Shown here one piece after another: positions 53,735-63,288 of a DNA stretch of 64,000 nucleotides. Position numbers and translations under genes: made by a program. Under the pieces are notes generated by a model. That model was not told the DNA's origin, did not search any database, and saw only the letters and a program-made list of their open reading frames with translations. Positions within the stretch are counted from its first letter, which is position 1. Every line of letters begins with the position of its first letter. The DNA is taken from positions 1 through 64,000 of the forward strand of contig JAFSZV010000057.1 in assembly GCA_017455565.1 (NCBI GenBank). The letters are read 5' to 3'. The stretch comes from Clostridia bacterium. Its GTDB lineage: Bacteria; Bacillota; Clostridia; Oscillospirales; Butyricicoccaceae.

Positions 53735-55693
53735 TCAGCACAGCTTCGCGCCGGCGGGGATGGCATCGTCCAGCATGATAAGCTGGAGCTTTTCTTCGCC
53801 TTTTTCCTTATGGACGGCGGAGAGCAGCATACCGCAGCTCTCCAGACCCATCATCTTCCGGGGCGGGAGATTGACGATGGCCAGCAGGGTCTTGCCCACA
53901 AGTTGCTCGGGCTCGTAGAACTTGTGGATACCGGAAAGGATCTGCCGGTCGACGCCCGTGCCATCGTCCAGGGTGAAGCGCAGCAGCTTGTCCGACTTTT
54001 TCACCGCCTCGCAGGCCTTGACCTTGACGGCGCGGAAGTCGCTCTTGCAGAAGGTGTTGAAATCCACCGTTTCCTCGTTCTGCGGCTCGAGCTCCAGAGC
54101 GGGCAGGGCAGCCTTGGCCCGCTGGGCCAGCATGGCCTGAATTTCCCCGGTCTTTTTGGGGATGTCGATGCGGGCAAAAAGGATCTCGCCCTCGCCCAGC
54201 CTGTGGCCGGCCTCCAGCGCGCCGAAGGAGCCCAAGCTCTCCCAATCCGAGGGGGCGATATTGAGCTGCCGGAAGATGCGCTCCGCCGTTTCGGGCAGGA
54301 AGGGAGCCAGCAGCGTGGCGGAGAAGCGGATGGTTTCCAGCAGGTTATAGAGCACGGTGTCCAGACGGGCGTGGTTGTTCTCGTCCTTGGCCAGCACCCA
54401 GGGCGTGGTTTCGTCGATATATTTGTTGGCGCGGCGCAGCAGGGTAAAGATCTCGTCGATGGCGTCGGCCACCCGGAGCTGATCCATCTTGGAGGCCACC
54501 CGGCCGGGGGTCGCCAGACACAGGTCGATGAGCTCCCGGTCAAAGTCGCCGGGCACGGCGTGGTCGGACAAAACGCCGCCGCTGTATTTGTGGCTCATGG
54601 CGATGGTGCGGTTCACCAGATTGCCCAGGATGTTGGCCAGATCGCTGTTGATGCGTTCCATCAAAAGATCATAGGTCAGCGTGCCGTCGCTGGCAAAGGG
54701 GATCTCATGGAGCAGGTAATAGCGCACGGCGTCCACGCCGAAGAGCTCCACCAGATCGTCGGCATAGATCACGTTGCCCTTGGATTTGCTCATTTTGCCG
54801 TCGGCCATGGCCACCCACGGGTGACCGAACACCTGCTTGGGCAGGGGCTGATCCAGCGCCATCAGCAGAATGGGCCAGTAGATGGTGTGGAAACGCAGGA
54901 TGTCCTTGCCGATGAGATGCACGTCAGCGGGCCAGTATTTCCGATATTGCTCGCCGTGCTTGCCGTCTATCTCATAGCCGGGGAAGGTGATGTAGTTGCT
55001 CAGCGCATCGATCCACACATAGACCACATGCTTGGGGTCGAACGTCACGGGCACGCCCCAGGTGAAGCTGGTGCGGGAAACGCACAGATCCTGCAGGCCG
55101 GGCTTTAAGAAGTTGTTGACCATCTCGTTTTTCCGCGCTTCGGGCTGGATGAAGCCGGGGTGCTCCTCGATGTGCTTCATCAGGCGGGGCGCGTACTTAC
55201 TCATTTTGAAGAAATAGGCCTCTTCCTTGGCGGGGTGGACGGGGCCGCCGCAGTCGGGGCACTTGCCGTCCACAAGCTGGCTCTCGGTCCAGAAGGATTC
55301 GCAGGGGGTGCAGTACATCCCCTCGTATTCGCTTTTATAGATATCGCCCTGGTCATAGAGCTTTTGGAAGATCTGCTGTACCTTGCGCTCGTGCATGGGG
55401 TCGGTGGTGCGGACAAAGCGGTCGTAGGAGGTGTTCATCACGTCCCAGATGCGCTTGATCTCGCCGGCCACGTTGTCCACGAACTGCTGCGGTGTAATCC
55501 CGGCGGCCGCGGCCTTTTCCTGGATCTTCTGGCCATGCTCGTCGGTGCCCGTCTGGAAATAGACGTCGTAGCCCTCCAGACGCTTAAAGCGGCAGATGGC
55601 GTCGGCAAGGACGATCTCATAGGTATTGCCGATGTGAGGCTTGCCGGAGGTATAGGCGATGGCCGTGCTCAGATAATAAGGTCCTTTGTTCAT
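53735..55693 (-). CDS. metG: methionyl-tRNA synthetase
   Basis: 652 residues from the ATG at 55693 (GAGGTG). HIGN (about 20) and KMSKSKGN (about 301) signatures, a zinc knuckle CTPCESFW...CPDCGG in the connective domain, and a C-terminal EMAP/tRNA-binding domain (about 545-652). Charges tRNA-Met. It has its own promoter and heads the metG-tatD-citC operon. Confidence 0.99.
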   Translation of the reverse strand: MNKGPYYLSTAIAYTSGKPHIGNTYEIVLADAICRFKRLEGYDVYFQTGTDEHGQKIQEKAAAAGITPQQFVDNVAGEIKRIWDVMNTSYDRFVRTTDPMHERKVQQIFQKLYDQGDIYKSEYEGMYCTPCESFWTESQLVDGKCPDCGGPVHPAKEEAYFFKMSKYAPRLMKHIEEHPGFIQPEARKNEMVNNFLKPGLQDLCVSRTSFTWGVPVTFDPKHVVYVWIDALSNYITFPGYEIDGKHGEQYRKYWPADVHLIGKDILRFHTIYWPILLMALDQPLPKQVFGHPWVAMADGKMSKSKGNVIYADDLVELFGVDAVRYYLLHEIPFASDGTLTYDLLMERINSDLANILGNLVNRTIAMSHKYSGGVLSDHAVPGDFDRELIDLCLATPGRVASKMDQLRVADAIDEIFTLLRRANKYIDETTPWVLAKDENNHARLDTVLYNLLETIRFSATLLAPFLPETAERIFRQLNIAPSDWESLGSFGALEAGHRLGEGEILFARIDIPKKTGEIQAMLAQRAKAALPALELEPQNEETVDFNTFCKSDFRAVKVKACEAVKKSDKLLRFTLDDGTGVDRQILSGIHKFYEPEQLVGKTLLAIVNLPPRKMMGLESCGMLLSAVHKEKGEEKLQLIMLDDAIPAGAKLC

Positions 55694-55730
55694 ACGTTTC
55701 ACCTCGGATGATTTCACAGTTCAATATCTT

Positions 55731-55759
55731 AGTATAGCAAGAAAATCGGGGTTTTACAA
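55731..55759 (-). promoter_or_regulatory. sigma-A promoter of the metG operon
   Basis: On the minus strand TTGTAA (55754-55759), 17-base spacer, TATACT (55731-55736), 38 bases before metG. No T-box leader is visible. Confidence 0.8.
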
Positions 55760-55802
55760 TATCTCCTTGCGAAAAACGGATGGATTCTGCCCTGCTGCGC
55801 GC

Positions 55803-55833
55803 AAAAAACCTCTCGCGGCAGCGCCGCGGGAGG
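55803..55833 (-). terminator. terminator of the VanW gene
   Basis: CCTCTCGCGGC/GCCGCGGGAGG stem (one mismatch) with a 3-base loop; six A at 55803-55808 give the T-run. Confidence 0.85.
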
Positions 55834-55858
55834 CAATGATGGCGGAAAAAGCGGGAAA

Positions 55859-57682
55859 TCAGCCTTCCGGCGTCAGCTCGATGGGATCGTCGTCCACGGG
55901 AGGGCCGGGATCCACGGGCACGGTGGGATCGGGCTCTGTGGGGGTGGTGGGATCAGAGGGGACCGTTGGCCCGGTGGGCGGCGTCTCCGGCGTGATTGGC
56001 TCGGTGGGCCCCACGGGCTCGGCGTCGTTGTAGAGGATCACCTTATTGTATTTTTTATAAGTGCTGTTGTTTTCCAGCGTGCGCGAGACCTCTTTGCCGT
56101 CAATATAGACCACACGGTAGCTGACGGTCTTGTAGCCGGTATAGCCGTTGGATTCCACCTTTTCCGTTCCGGGAGGCAGGGAGGTGTCCAGCTTGCGCTC
56201 CACCTCAAAGGGAGTGGTCTCCAGGATGGTGGTGTCGATCTTCACGGTCTTGTTCTGGGTCTTGGTGCCGTAGAGTTTGATGGTCAGGGTGTTTTTGGCG
56301 TGAGAGGTGACCACTTTGATGGGGAATTCCGTGTTGTTTTCAAAGCGGAAATCCTTGCTGCCCCAAGCCACGGTGGCGTCCTCGCCCTTGGGGACATAGG
56401 TGACCTCGCGGCTGTGGGCATGGCGCTCCACGATCTTCAGATCGGCCCGCAGCGTGGCATAGTAAATAGTGGAGCTCACCTGGCAGATGCCGCCGCCTAC
56501 GCCGTCCTCGGCCGAGGTGCCCACGTAAACGATGGCGTCCTTGAAGCCACGCTCATAGGTGCGGGGGCCGACGGTCTCGTTGTAGGAAAACACATCGCCG
56601 GGAAGAAGGATCTTGCCGTTGCAATAGTCAGTGGCAAGCCGAACATTGGTGGTACGACCCACGTTGCCCGGGTTAAAGCTGGTGGTGCCTTCGCCCAGCA
56701 CGTCGCGGAACAGCAAGGCCTTGTATTCGGCGGCGGTGTATTTTGGCTCAACGAGGGTGCAGGTGACGGTGGTGATCCGGGCGCTGTCGGCAATCGCGGT
56801 CATGACGGCCTTGGGATCCACGGCGACGCCAGCCTCACCGGGCAACACGGTTTTGCCCGAGGGGTCGTTTTCCAGATCCAGCGTGGGTTCCACAACGTCT
56901 TTGGCCACGGCGGCCACGATGACGTCGGGATCCAGCATTTGGGGATCGGCCTGCCGCAGAGGGGCGTCAACGGGAGAAAAATCCGCAGTGCGAAGCCGCT
57001 CTTCCAGCAGCTTGACCAGCGCGGCGCTGTCCAGCGAATAGCCGGTCTGCCCCTTGTCCAGTGTGAGGATGCCGTCGGCATAGCGGAAGGAAGAGGGCGA
57101 AAGGGGCTGCTCCACCTTGGCGGTCATCTCGCTGACCCGCTCCTCCAGAATCGAGCGGTCCAGTGTGGTGTCCAGCTCAAGCTGCACCTTGCGGGCGCGG
57201 GCTTTCCAATAGTCGTGGAATCGCTGGGAAAAACCGCCCTCGTGGCCGTAGGCCAGCGCCTCGTCCACGCATTTTGCGATGTCGTAGGACAGGCCGGCCT
57301 CGTTGGCGGCAAGTTGATAGGTGGCATTGCCCACGCGGATGTCCATGGTCTCGTTGAGCGAATCGGCACCGTAGACCCGCTCCAGTGCGGTGCGGGCCTC
57401 ATTCCGGTCCATGCCAGAAAGATCCACCTCGCCCATGCGCACGCCCTTGCGGATGGAATCGTCCAGATAAAGGCTGCGGGCGGTATGGACGCCGAAGCCG
57501 ATACCGGCCACCACGATCAGGGCCGCCGCGACGGCGCCCATGGGAAAGCCGGTTTTTTTCTTTCTGGGTCTGGGTTCAGCCGTCTTTCTGGCGGCCGCGG
57601 CCTTGGGGGCGGAAGCTGCGCGGGAAGCCTGATGCTTGCCCGCCACATGTGCCCCGCCGCGTGTTTTGCGTTGCTCGTTCAC
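55859..57682 (-). CDS. VanW-family cell-wall protein with peptidoglycan-binding and G5-like domains
   Basis: 607 residues. Basic N-terminus, one membrane helix (about 46-66), then peptidoglycan-binding-4-like repeats (about 85-290), a VanW domain with FNPGNVGRTTNVRLATDYCNG, VGPRTYERGFKDA and GGGICQVSSTIYYATLRADL (about 340-440), a G5-like beta domain, and a Pro/Thr tail (TPETPPTGPTVPSDP). Surface protein of unknown enzymatic role; frequently near murein genes such as murJ, which follows upstream here. Confidence 0.92.
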   Translation of the reverse strand: MNEQRKTRGGAHVAGKHQASRAASAPKAAAARKTAEPRPRKKKTGFPMGAVAAALIVVAGIGFGVHTARSLYLDDSIRKGVRMGEVDLSGMDRNEARTALERVYGADSLNETMDIRVGNATYQLAANEAGLSYDIAKCVDEALAYGHEGGFSQRFHDYWKARARKVQLELDTTLDRSILEERVSEMTAKVEQPLSPSSFRYADGILTLDKGQTGYSLDSAALVKLLEERLRTADFSPVDAPLRQADPQMLDPDVIVAAVAKDVVEPTLDLENDPSGKTVLPGEAGVAVDPKAVMTAIADSARITTVTCTLVEPKYTAAEYKALLFRDVLGEGTTSFNPGNVGRTTNVRLATDYCNGKILLPGDVFSYNETVGPRTYERGFKDAIVYVGTSAEDGVGGGICQVSSTIYYATLRADLKIVERHAHSREVTYVPKGEDATVAWGSKDFRFENNTEFPIKVVTSHAKNTLTIKLYGTKTQNKTVKIDTTILETTPFEVERKLDTSLPPGTEKVESNGYTGYKTVSYRVVYIDGKEVSRTLENNSTYKKYNKVILYNDAEPVGPTEPITPETPPTGPTVPSDPTTPTEPDPTVPVDPGPPVDDDPIELTPEG

Positions 57683-57732
57683 GAAAAGAGCCTCCTATAT
57701 CCTGTGGTCCTATACAAAAAGTCCTACAAATT

Positions 57733-57761
57733 ATTATATTTTAAATTGTTTAAAATGGCAA
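57733..57761 (-). promoter_or_regulatory. sigma-A promoter of the VanW gene
   Basis: On the minus strand TTGCCA (57756-57761), 17-base spacer, TATAAT (57733-57738). Confidence 0.85.
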
Positions 57762-57858
57762 CTACACTTTGGTTACAGTTTGTACGATTTTATGGTAGAA
57801 AAAGCCCTGTTTCCGGTAAAATTGTCTTTTTTAAGAAAAATTAAGAAGAAAACTCTCC

Positions 57859-59364
57859 TCAGCCGCGGGGCCGGCGAAGGGGCAGGGCAGAGCCCATCAG
57901 CAGCAGATAGAGCAGCAGGCACCCAAGCCCCACGCCGCCGCACGTCAGCACCAGCGTAAGCTTGCCTGCCTCCAGCGAGAGAAAACGGCGGTAGACAAAG
58001 GCGGCGGTCGCCCCTGTCAGCAGCGCGGAAAAAGCGCCCCGCGTCAGCGGGACCGCGGGAACGGAAGCGCCGCCTTCACGGGCAAAGCGAACGTAAAGGA
58101 ACAGGCCGCCCGCCACCAGCGCCAGCGCCGAGCAAGCCGCCAGCACGGCGCCGCTTTTGGGCAGCAGAAGGCGCCCCAGAGCGTTGAGCAGGCCGCAGCC
58201 GCCGATAATCCCCAGCGAAACGGCCAGCGGCGTCAGGGTCTTTTCCATGGCGTAATAGGCCTTGCTCAACAGATCCAGCATAAAAAAGCCCGCCATGCCC
58301 AGCGCGTAAACGGAAAACAGACGCCCCGTCCGCAGCGTGGCGGCGGCGTCGAAGCTGCCGCCTTCGAACAGGACCTTGATCACCGGCGTGCCGAACACGC
58401 AAAACAGCGCCGATACGGGCAGCACCACCAGCAGCGCGTTTTTTACCACCTGCACCACATAGGCGTGGTATTCCTGGGAAGAAAGCTCCCCGTATTTCCG
58501 GCTGAAGGTGGGAAACATGACGATGCTGATGCTGTAAATCAGCGTCGAGGTCAGCGGCTCATAGATGCGGTAAGCGTAGGAAAAGGCGCTCACCGTCCCT
58601 GCGGGCAGCGGGGCGGCAAAGCGGGTGTTCAGCAGATAGCAGAAGAGAAACACTGCCGAGGTCACCACGGTCACCGCGCCTGTGCGGAAAAAGAGCCGGA
58701 GCTCAGGCAGGCGGAAATCGGGGCGGAAGTGAAAGCGGTAGCGTTCCTTCCGGATGCAGGGAAGAGTCATGGCAAGCTGCAGCAGCCAGCCCAGCGAGAG
58801 CAGCAGGGCGTAAGCGGACAGAGTAAGGCGGTCGCCCGCTGCCAGCAGCACGCCGCACAGTGCCAGCCCGTAAAGCAGGCTCAGCGAGCCCTGAAGCGTG
58901 AAATGCCCCATGGACTGGAACAGCGCCAGCAGCAGATAGGTGAGGGTAATCACGGGCAGCGCGGGCAAAAGCCGCAAAAAGCACGAACAGAACAGCCGCT
59001 CGCCCGGAACGCCCACCAGCGTCCCGGCGGCCCCCGTCGCACCCAGCAGCGCCAGCAGTGCCGTTAGCCCCAGCGCGCCTACCAGCGTCACCGAAATCAG
59101 CCGGTCGGCGGTGTCAAAGGCCTGCTCCCGTCCCTGCCGCAGGCGGCGGGAAAGGATGGGGACGGCGGCTACGCACAGGGCATAGGCCACCGTGGTGAAC
59201 AGCGAAACGGTATAGTTGTTTGCCTGGGTAAAAAGATCCACGTCGGCGCCTGCGCCGAAGACCCGGGCCTGCAGGATGTTCCGCAAGACGCCCAGGATCT
59301 TTGCGGAGAACATCACCAGCGTCACGCCCGTGATGGCGCGGACGGCCTGATCCCGGTTTTGCAC
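57859..59364 (-). CDS. murJ: MurJ-like lipid II flippase (MATE/MOP family)
   Basis: 501 residues, about fourteen hydrophobic segments. The N-terminus (AITGVTLVMFSAKILGVLRNI) and VFGAGADVDLFTQANNY match MviN/MurJ. It moves lipid II across the membrane for peptidoglycan. Firmicutes often hold several homologues, so a polysaccharide flippase is an alternative. Confidence 0.88.
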   Translation of the reverse strand: MQNRDQAVRAITGVTLVMFSAKILGVLRNILQARVFGAGADVDLFTQANNYTVSLFTTVAYALCVAAVPILSRRLRQGREQAFDTADRLISVTLVGALGLTALLALLGATGAAGTLVGVPGERLFCSCFLRLLPALPVITLTYLLLALFQSMGHFTLQGSLSLLYGLALCGVLLAAGDRLTLSAYALLLSLGWLLQLAMTLPCIRKERYRFHFRPDFRLPELRLFFRTGAVTVVTSAVFLFCYLLNTRFAAPLPAGTVSAFSYAYRIYEPLTSTLIYSISIVMFPTFSRKYGELSSQEYHAYVVQVVKNALLVVLPVSALFCVFGTPVIKVLFEGGSFDAAATLRTGRLFSVYALGMAGFFMLDLLSKAYYAMEKTLTPLAVSLGIIGGCGLLNALGRLLLPKSGAVLAACSALALVAGGLFLYVRFAREGGASVPAVPLTRGAFSALLTGATAAFVYRRFLSLEAGKLTLVLTCGGVGLGCLLLYLLLMGSALPLRRPRG

Positions 59365-59455
59365 AGCAAAGCCTCCTTTTGTGCGGTTTCTACGGTAAAA
59401 ATAACACGAAGGGCGGAAATTGTAAAGAAACCGTTTGTAAACTTCCCATCCAAAG

Positions 59456-59482
59456 AAAAAGCCGCCCGCTTTCGCGGGCGGC
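59456..59482 (-). terminator. terminator of the MFS gene
   Basis: GCCGCCCGC/GCGGGCGGC stem with a TTTC loop; five A at 59456-59460 give the T-run on the minus strand. Confidence 0.85.
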
Positions 59483-59490
59483 GGGAAAGA

Positions 59491-60810
59491 TCAATCGTCG
59501 AGATCGAAGGCCTCCAGCCTGCTCTTTTTGGGCAGGGGCTTGCTGTCGCCGTGCTTCACTTGGGTCATGGTGAGGAAGGACAGCATCGAGAACGCCACGG
59601 CGTAGGGGAACAAAACCTTGTATCCCAGCCCCAGATTGTCAATGAGGAAGCCGGACAACAGCGGCGTGACGATCTGGGCCGCCATGGAAAAGGCGTAATA
59701 ATAGCCGGTGTATTTTCCCGTGTCGCCAGCGGTAGACATCTCCACCACCATGGGGAAGGAATTGACGTTGATGGCCGCCCAGCCCACGCCTACCAGACCG
59801 AAGAGCAGATACATCACCGGCGTACGGTGGGCGATGAAGATGGCGGAGAAATAGCAGACCGACATCAAAAGGATGCCCATCAGGACGGTCTTTTTCCGCC
59901 CGATCCTGGAGGAGAGGATGCCCAACGGCACAAAGCTGAGAATGGCCACGATGGTGGCCGACATCAAATAGCCGGAGGAGGCGCTGAGGTCGGCGCCCCA
60001 GACCGCCACGCAATAGCGGGAGAAGGCGGTGGTGACGGCGTTGTAGGCCGTAAACCATAAAAATACCGAAAGCAAAATAAGGATCAGGCTCTTCCGCACG
60101 TCCCGGGGCAGCTTAACATCCTTTTGCTGCTCTGCTGCGGCCCGGTCCTGCTCGGAGGCGGCCACATCGGCCCAGGTCTCGGCATTGACTGCAGGCTCCT
60201 TTACCGTCAAAAGCAAAATCGCCACGCTGACGGCCATAAAGGCCGCCACTACCGCGAAAATGGGGGTGAAGGACTGGTCGGGGGGATAAAAGTTGGAGCC
60301 ATCGGCGGATTTTTCGCTCTTGAGCAGGAGCATCATCATCAGCGTGGAAAAGATGCCACCCACATAGCCCACCAGATTGATGATGGCGTTGGCCCGGGAG
60401 CGCAGAGGCTTGGGCGTTACGTCGGGCATATAGGCCACGGCGGGCGAGCGGTAGATGCTCATGGTCACCAGAAGCAGCAGCAGGGCGACCATGAACAGGG
60501 GGAAGTTCCGCAGTTTGAGCGCCCACGCCAACACCATCAGAAGTGTTACGGCACCCGCGGTGCCAAAGAGGATATAAGGCGAGCGGCGGCCCAGCCGAGT
60601 GTGGGTCTTGTCGGAAAGTGAGCCGAACAGCGGCAGCATAAAGAGAGCCAGAATGTTGTCGATGGACATGATGGCGTTGGTGGTGAAGGTCCGCAGGCCA
60701 AAGACGTTTTCCAGCAGGTGGGGGATCACCTGATCGTAAAACTGCCAGAAGGCCAGAATGGACATAAAGGCAAAGCCGATGAGGACGGTGCGCTTGGTGT
60801 TCAGCTTCAT
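59491..60810 (-). CDS. MFS transporter, SLC45/sugar-transporter-like
   Basis: 439 residues, about twelve hydrophobic segments. GSLSDKTHTRLGRRSPYILFG is the loop 2-3 motif of the glycoside-pentoside and SLC45-like branch, and SFPMVVEMSTAGDTGKYTGYYY is typical. Probable sugar or glycoside import; substrate unknown. Confidence 0.88.
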   Translation of the reverse strand: MKLNTKRTVLIGFAFMSILAFWQFYDQVIPHLLENVFGLRTFTTNAIMSIDNILALFMLPLFGSLSDKTHTRLGRRSPYILFGTAGAVTLLMVLAWALKLRNFPLFMVALLLLLVTMSIYRSPAVAYMPDVTPKPLRSRANAIINLVGYVGGIFSTLMMMLLLKSEKSADGSNFYPPDQSFTPIFAVVAAFMAVSVAILLLTVKEPAVNAETWADVAASEQDRAAAEQQKDVKLPRDVRKSLILILLSVFLWFTAYNAVTTAFSRYCVAVWGADLSASSGYLMSATIVAILSFVPLGILSSRIGRKKTVLMGILLMSVCYFSAIFIAHRTPVMYLLFGLVGVGWAAINVNSFPMVVEMSTAGDTGKYTGYYYAFSMAAQIVTPLLSGFLIDNLGLGYKVLFPYAVAFSMLSFLTMTQVKHGDSKPLPKKSRLEAFDLDD

Positions 60811-60857
60811 GGAAGCACTTCCTTTTTGCCGGCGCGGCGCGCCGGGAACTTTCCCTT

Positions 60858-60887
60858 ATTATACTATGGGAAAAAAGGGATTTGCAA
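60858..60887 (-). promoter_or_regulatory. sigma-A promoter of the MFS gene
   Basis: On the minus strand TTGCAA (60882-60887), 18-base spacer, TATAAT (60858-60863). Confidence 0.75.
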
Positions 60888-60924
60888 CCGGAAATCTGCA
60901 AAAGACTATTTCCGCGCTCATTTC

Positions 60925-60957
60925 CTGACAGGTTTTTTCCTTGCCGGTTTCTACAAT
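60925..60957 (+). promoter_or_regulatory. spoIIE promoter with a 21-base spacer
   Basis: CTGACA (60925-60930) and TACAAT (60952-60957) are separated by 21 bases. A 21-22-base spacer is known for Spo0A-activated sigma-A promoters of Bacillus subtilis spoIIE and spoIIG. The only other -35-like hexamer here (TTGCCG, 60941) is far too close to the -10. The transcript would begin about 20 bases before the start codon. Confidence 0.6.
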
Positions 60958-60982
60958 AAAGAAAACGAGGGGAGGCGGAGCC

Positions 60983-63232
60983 ATGGAGCTGCGAAAGGAA
61001 ACCATATCGGCCCGGCTGGCCGGCTGGACACGATTGAAATGGACCGGGTGGGGGATAAACGCCCTGATGGGGGCTGTTTTTGCCGCCGCCCGGTTTGCCG
61101 GAGGGATGCAGCCCTTCGGCGTGGCGTATGCCGCGGCGGGCGGACAGGCCCTTCCCGCCGCCATGGGCGCCTTTGCGAGCTATCTGCTTCTGGGTGGACA
61201 GACGGGACTGGTGTCGGCTGCAGGCACGGCGGTGATCCTCACCTGCCGAATGGTGCTGGACGGGACGGCCCTTTCCGGAAAGCGGTGGTTTTATCCCGCC
61301 TGCGCCGCCACGGCGCTCTTCTGCACCCGGTTCGTCATCACCGAAAGCCTGCGGGGATTTTTGCTGCTGCTGTGCGAAACGGCGCTGTGCGGCGGGCTGG
61401 CGGTGCTGCTGCGGGAAGGGCGGGACAGGCGGTCACCGCTTTCACTCTGGGGCCGGGGCACGGCGGGCCTGTGCCTGCTGCTGGCGGCGCTACCGCTGCG
61501 TCTCGGGATTTTTGTTCCGGCGCGGATGCTCGCCGCACTGGCGGTGCTGGCGGCAGGCTGCTTCGGCGGCGGAGCCGCGGGCGCCTGCATGGGCGCGATC
61601 TACGGCGCAGGGATCGACCTTGCGGCGGGGACAGGCCCCTGCTTTGCCTTGATCTGGTGCGTGGCGGGGCTGTGCGCCGGACCCGGCGGGCGAAAGGACC
61701 GGCTGATGGCAACCATGAGCTTTTGCGCGGCGGGAGGCGTGATCTGCCTGTGGCTCTCTCGGGAGAGCGGGGCCATGGCGGCGCTGGTGGAGCTCTTTGC
61801 GGCGGGAGCGGGCTTTCTGCTGCTGCCCCGCGGCGCACGGGTGGCGCTGGAAACGGCTTTTGCAAAAGCTGGCGGAGCAGGCGGAAAACGGCTGCGTCCC
61901 GGCGCATCCCGGACGCTTTTGAGCATTTCGGCCGCCGTGGGACAGCTTGGCACGGCCATGGATGGATTATGGGACGGCGCGTCCCGGGATCCGGGGGATC
62001 TGAGCACCGTTTACCGCAGCGCCTGCGAAACAGCCTGCCGCTCATGCCGCCGCCGGGATGTCTGCTGGCAGCAGGAGCAGGGCGAGCTTAAGACCATGCT
62101 GGCCGATCTGGCGGAAACGCTGCGCAGTCGGCACGCGCTGGAGCTCGAAAACCTGCCCTCGTGGTTCCGGGAAAAATGCCTGCGCAGCGAGCAGTTCTGC
62201 GGCGCGGTGAACGATGCCTACCGGGAGGCGCTGCGGCGCGAGGCACGATTGCGGCGGGAGGACACGGTGCGCCGCGTGATGAGCGCCCAGTATGAGAGCC
62301 TGGAGGCCCTTTTGGACAGCGTGGCCGGAAGAGCCGGTATGGGAGCCGATTATGACCCCGCGCTGGAGGATCGGGTCCGGCGGGTGGTGCGGGCCTATCT
62401 CCCCCGGGCCAGAACCGCGGTCTGCCTCACGGGCGGACGGCTGCAGATCGACCTGCTGCTGCCCGAGGGCGCGGGTCTGTCCGGCGACGTGGAGACCATG
62501 CTCCGCTCGCTGCGGGGGGCGCTGGGCGTGGAGCTTCTCCCGCCCGAGACCGTCGCCAGCCGGCAGGGGGTCTGCTGGCGCATCTGCCAGCGGGAAAAGT
62601 GGCGGCTGGAGGTCCGCTCCGCCGTACGGAAAAAGGAGGGCGAGGTCGTGTGCGGCGACAGCTTCCGCCAGCTTTGCACCGACGACGGCCGGGCCATCCT
62701 GCTGCTTTCCGACGGGATGGGAACGGGGAAACAGGCGGGCGAGATCTCGGGACGGGCGCTGGAGTTGGTGAGCAGCTTCGTCCGGTCGGGGTGCAGCTTG
62801 GCCGAGAGCACCTCGGCGGTGTTGCCTGTTCTGGCGGCGCGGTTCACCGAATGGGGCTTCGTCACGCTGGATCTTCTGGAGGTCAATCTTTTTACCGGAC
62901 AGGCCGCACTGCTGAAATACGGCGCGGCGCCGGGCTTTCTTCTGCGGGAGGGGCGGCTGACCCAGTTTTCCGCCGGGGCGCTGCCTGCTGGGCTGGAGCC
63001 GCCGGGGAAGCAGACCCCCGCCGCCCATCTCCGCCTGCGGGAAGGCGACCGGATCGTGTTGATGAGCGACGGAGTGTGGGAAAACCCCGAGACCGAGGCG
63101 CTTTTGCGGGACGGGAGCGGCATGGAGGGGCAGGCGCTGGCCAACGTCCTGATCCGCGAGGCGGCCCGCAAGGGCCTCAGCGACGACATGACGGTGCTCA
63201 CCGCCACCTTTACCGCGGCGCAGGTGTTTTAA
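60983..63232 (+). CDS. spoIIE: stage II sporulation protein E, membrane PP2C phosphatase
   Basis: 749 residues from the ATG at 60983 (GGGGAGG upstream), shorter than the roughly 830-residue Bacillus protein. The N-terminal third (about 25-300) has about ten membrane segments, the middle region has Cys-rich CETACRSCRRRDVCW, and the C-terminal PP2C domain (about 550-745) has VCGDSF, LLLSDGMGTGKQA, KYGAAPGFLL and LSDDMTVL with the catalytic Asp residues. It dephosphorylates SpoIIAA to start sigma-F activity in the forespore. Its presence shows sporulation capacity. Confidence 0.96.
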   Translation: MELRKETISARLAGWTRLKWTGWGINALMGAVFAAARFAGGMQPFGVAYAAAGGQALPAAMGAFASYLLLGGQTGLVSAAGTAVILTCRMVLDGTALSGKRWFYPACAATALFCTRFVITESLRGFLLLLCETALCGGLAVLLREGRDRRSPLSLWGRGTAGLCLLLAALPLRLGIFVPARMLAALAVLAAGCFGGGAAGACMGAIYGAGIDLAAGTGPCFALIWCVAGLCAGPGGRKDRLMATMSFCAAGGVICLWLSRESGAMAALVELFAAGAGFLLLPRGARVALETAFAKAGGAGGKRLRPGASRTLLSISAAVGQLGTAMDGLWDGASRDPGDLSTVYRSACETACRSCRRRDVCWQQEQGELKTMLADLAETLRSRHALELENLPSWFREKCLRSEQFCGAVNDAYREALRREARLRREDTVRRVMSAQYESLEALLDSVAGRAGMGADYDPALEDRVRRVVRAYLPRARTAVCLTGGRLQIDLLLPEGAGLSGDVETMLRSLRGALGVELLPPETVASRQGVCWRICQREKWRLEVRSAVRKKEGEVVCGDSFRQLCTDDGRAILLLSDGMGTGKQAGEISGRALELVSSFVRSGCSLAESTSAVLPVLAARFTEWGFVTLDLLEVNLFTGQAALLKYGAAPGFLLREGRLTQFSAGALPAGLEPPGKQTPAAHLRLREGDRIVLMSDGVWENPETEALLRDGSGMEGQALANVLIREAARKGLSDDMTVLTATFTAAQVF

Positions 63233-63241
63233 AAACGCATA

Positions 63242-63286
63242 AAAAAACCGGCTCCCCTTACAAATGGCGGGGAGCCGCTGTTTTTT
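63242..63286. terminator. bidirectional terminator between spoIIE and the PLP gene
   Basis: CGGCTCCCC/GGGGAGCCG stem; six A before it and six T after serve both convergent genes. Confidence 0.85.
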
Positions 63287-63288
63287 CT

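Noticed and set aside
55694-55858. The metG leader searched for a T-box.
   Set aside because: The leader is only about 40 bases after the promoter, too short for a T-box; only a promoter and the VanW terminator are present.
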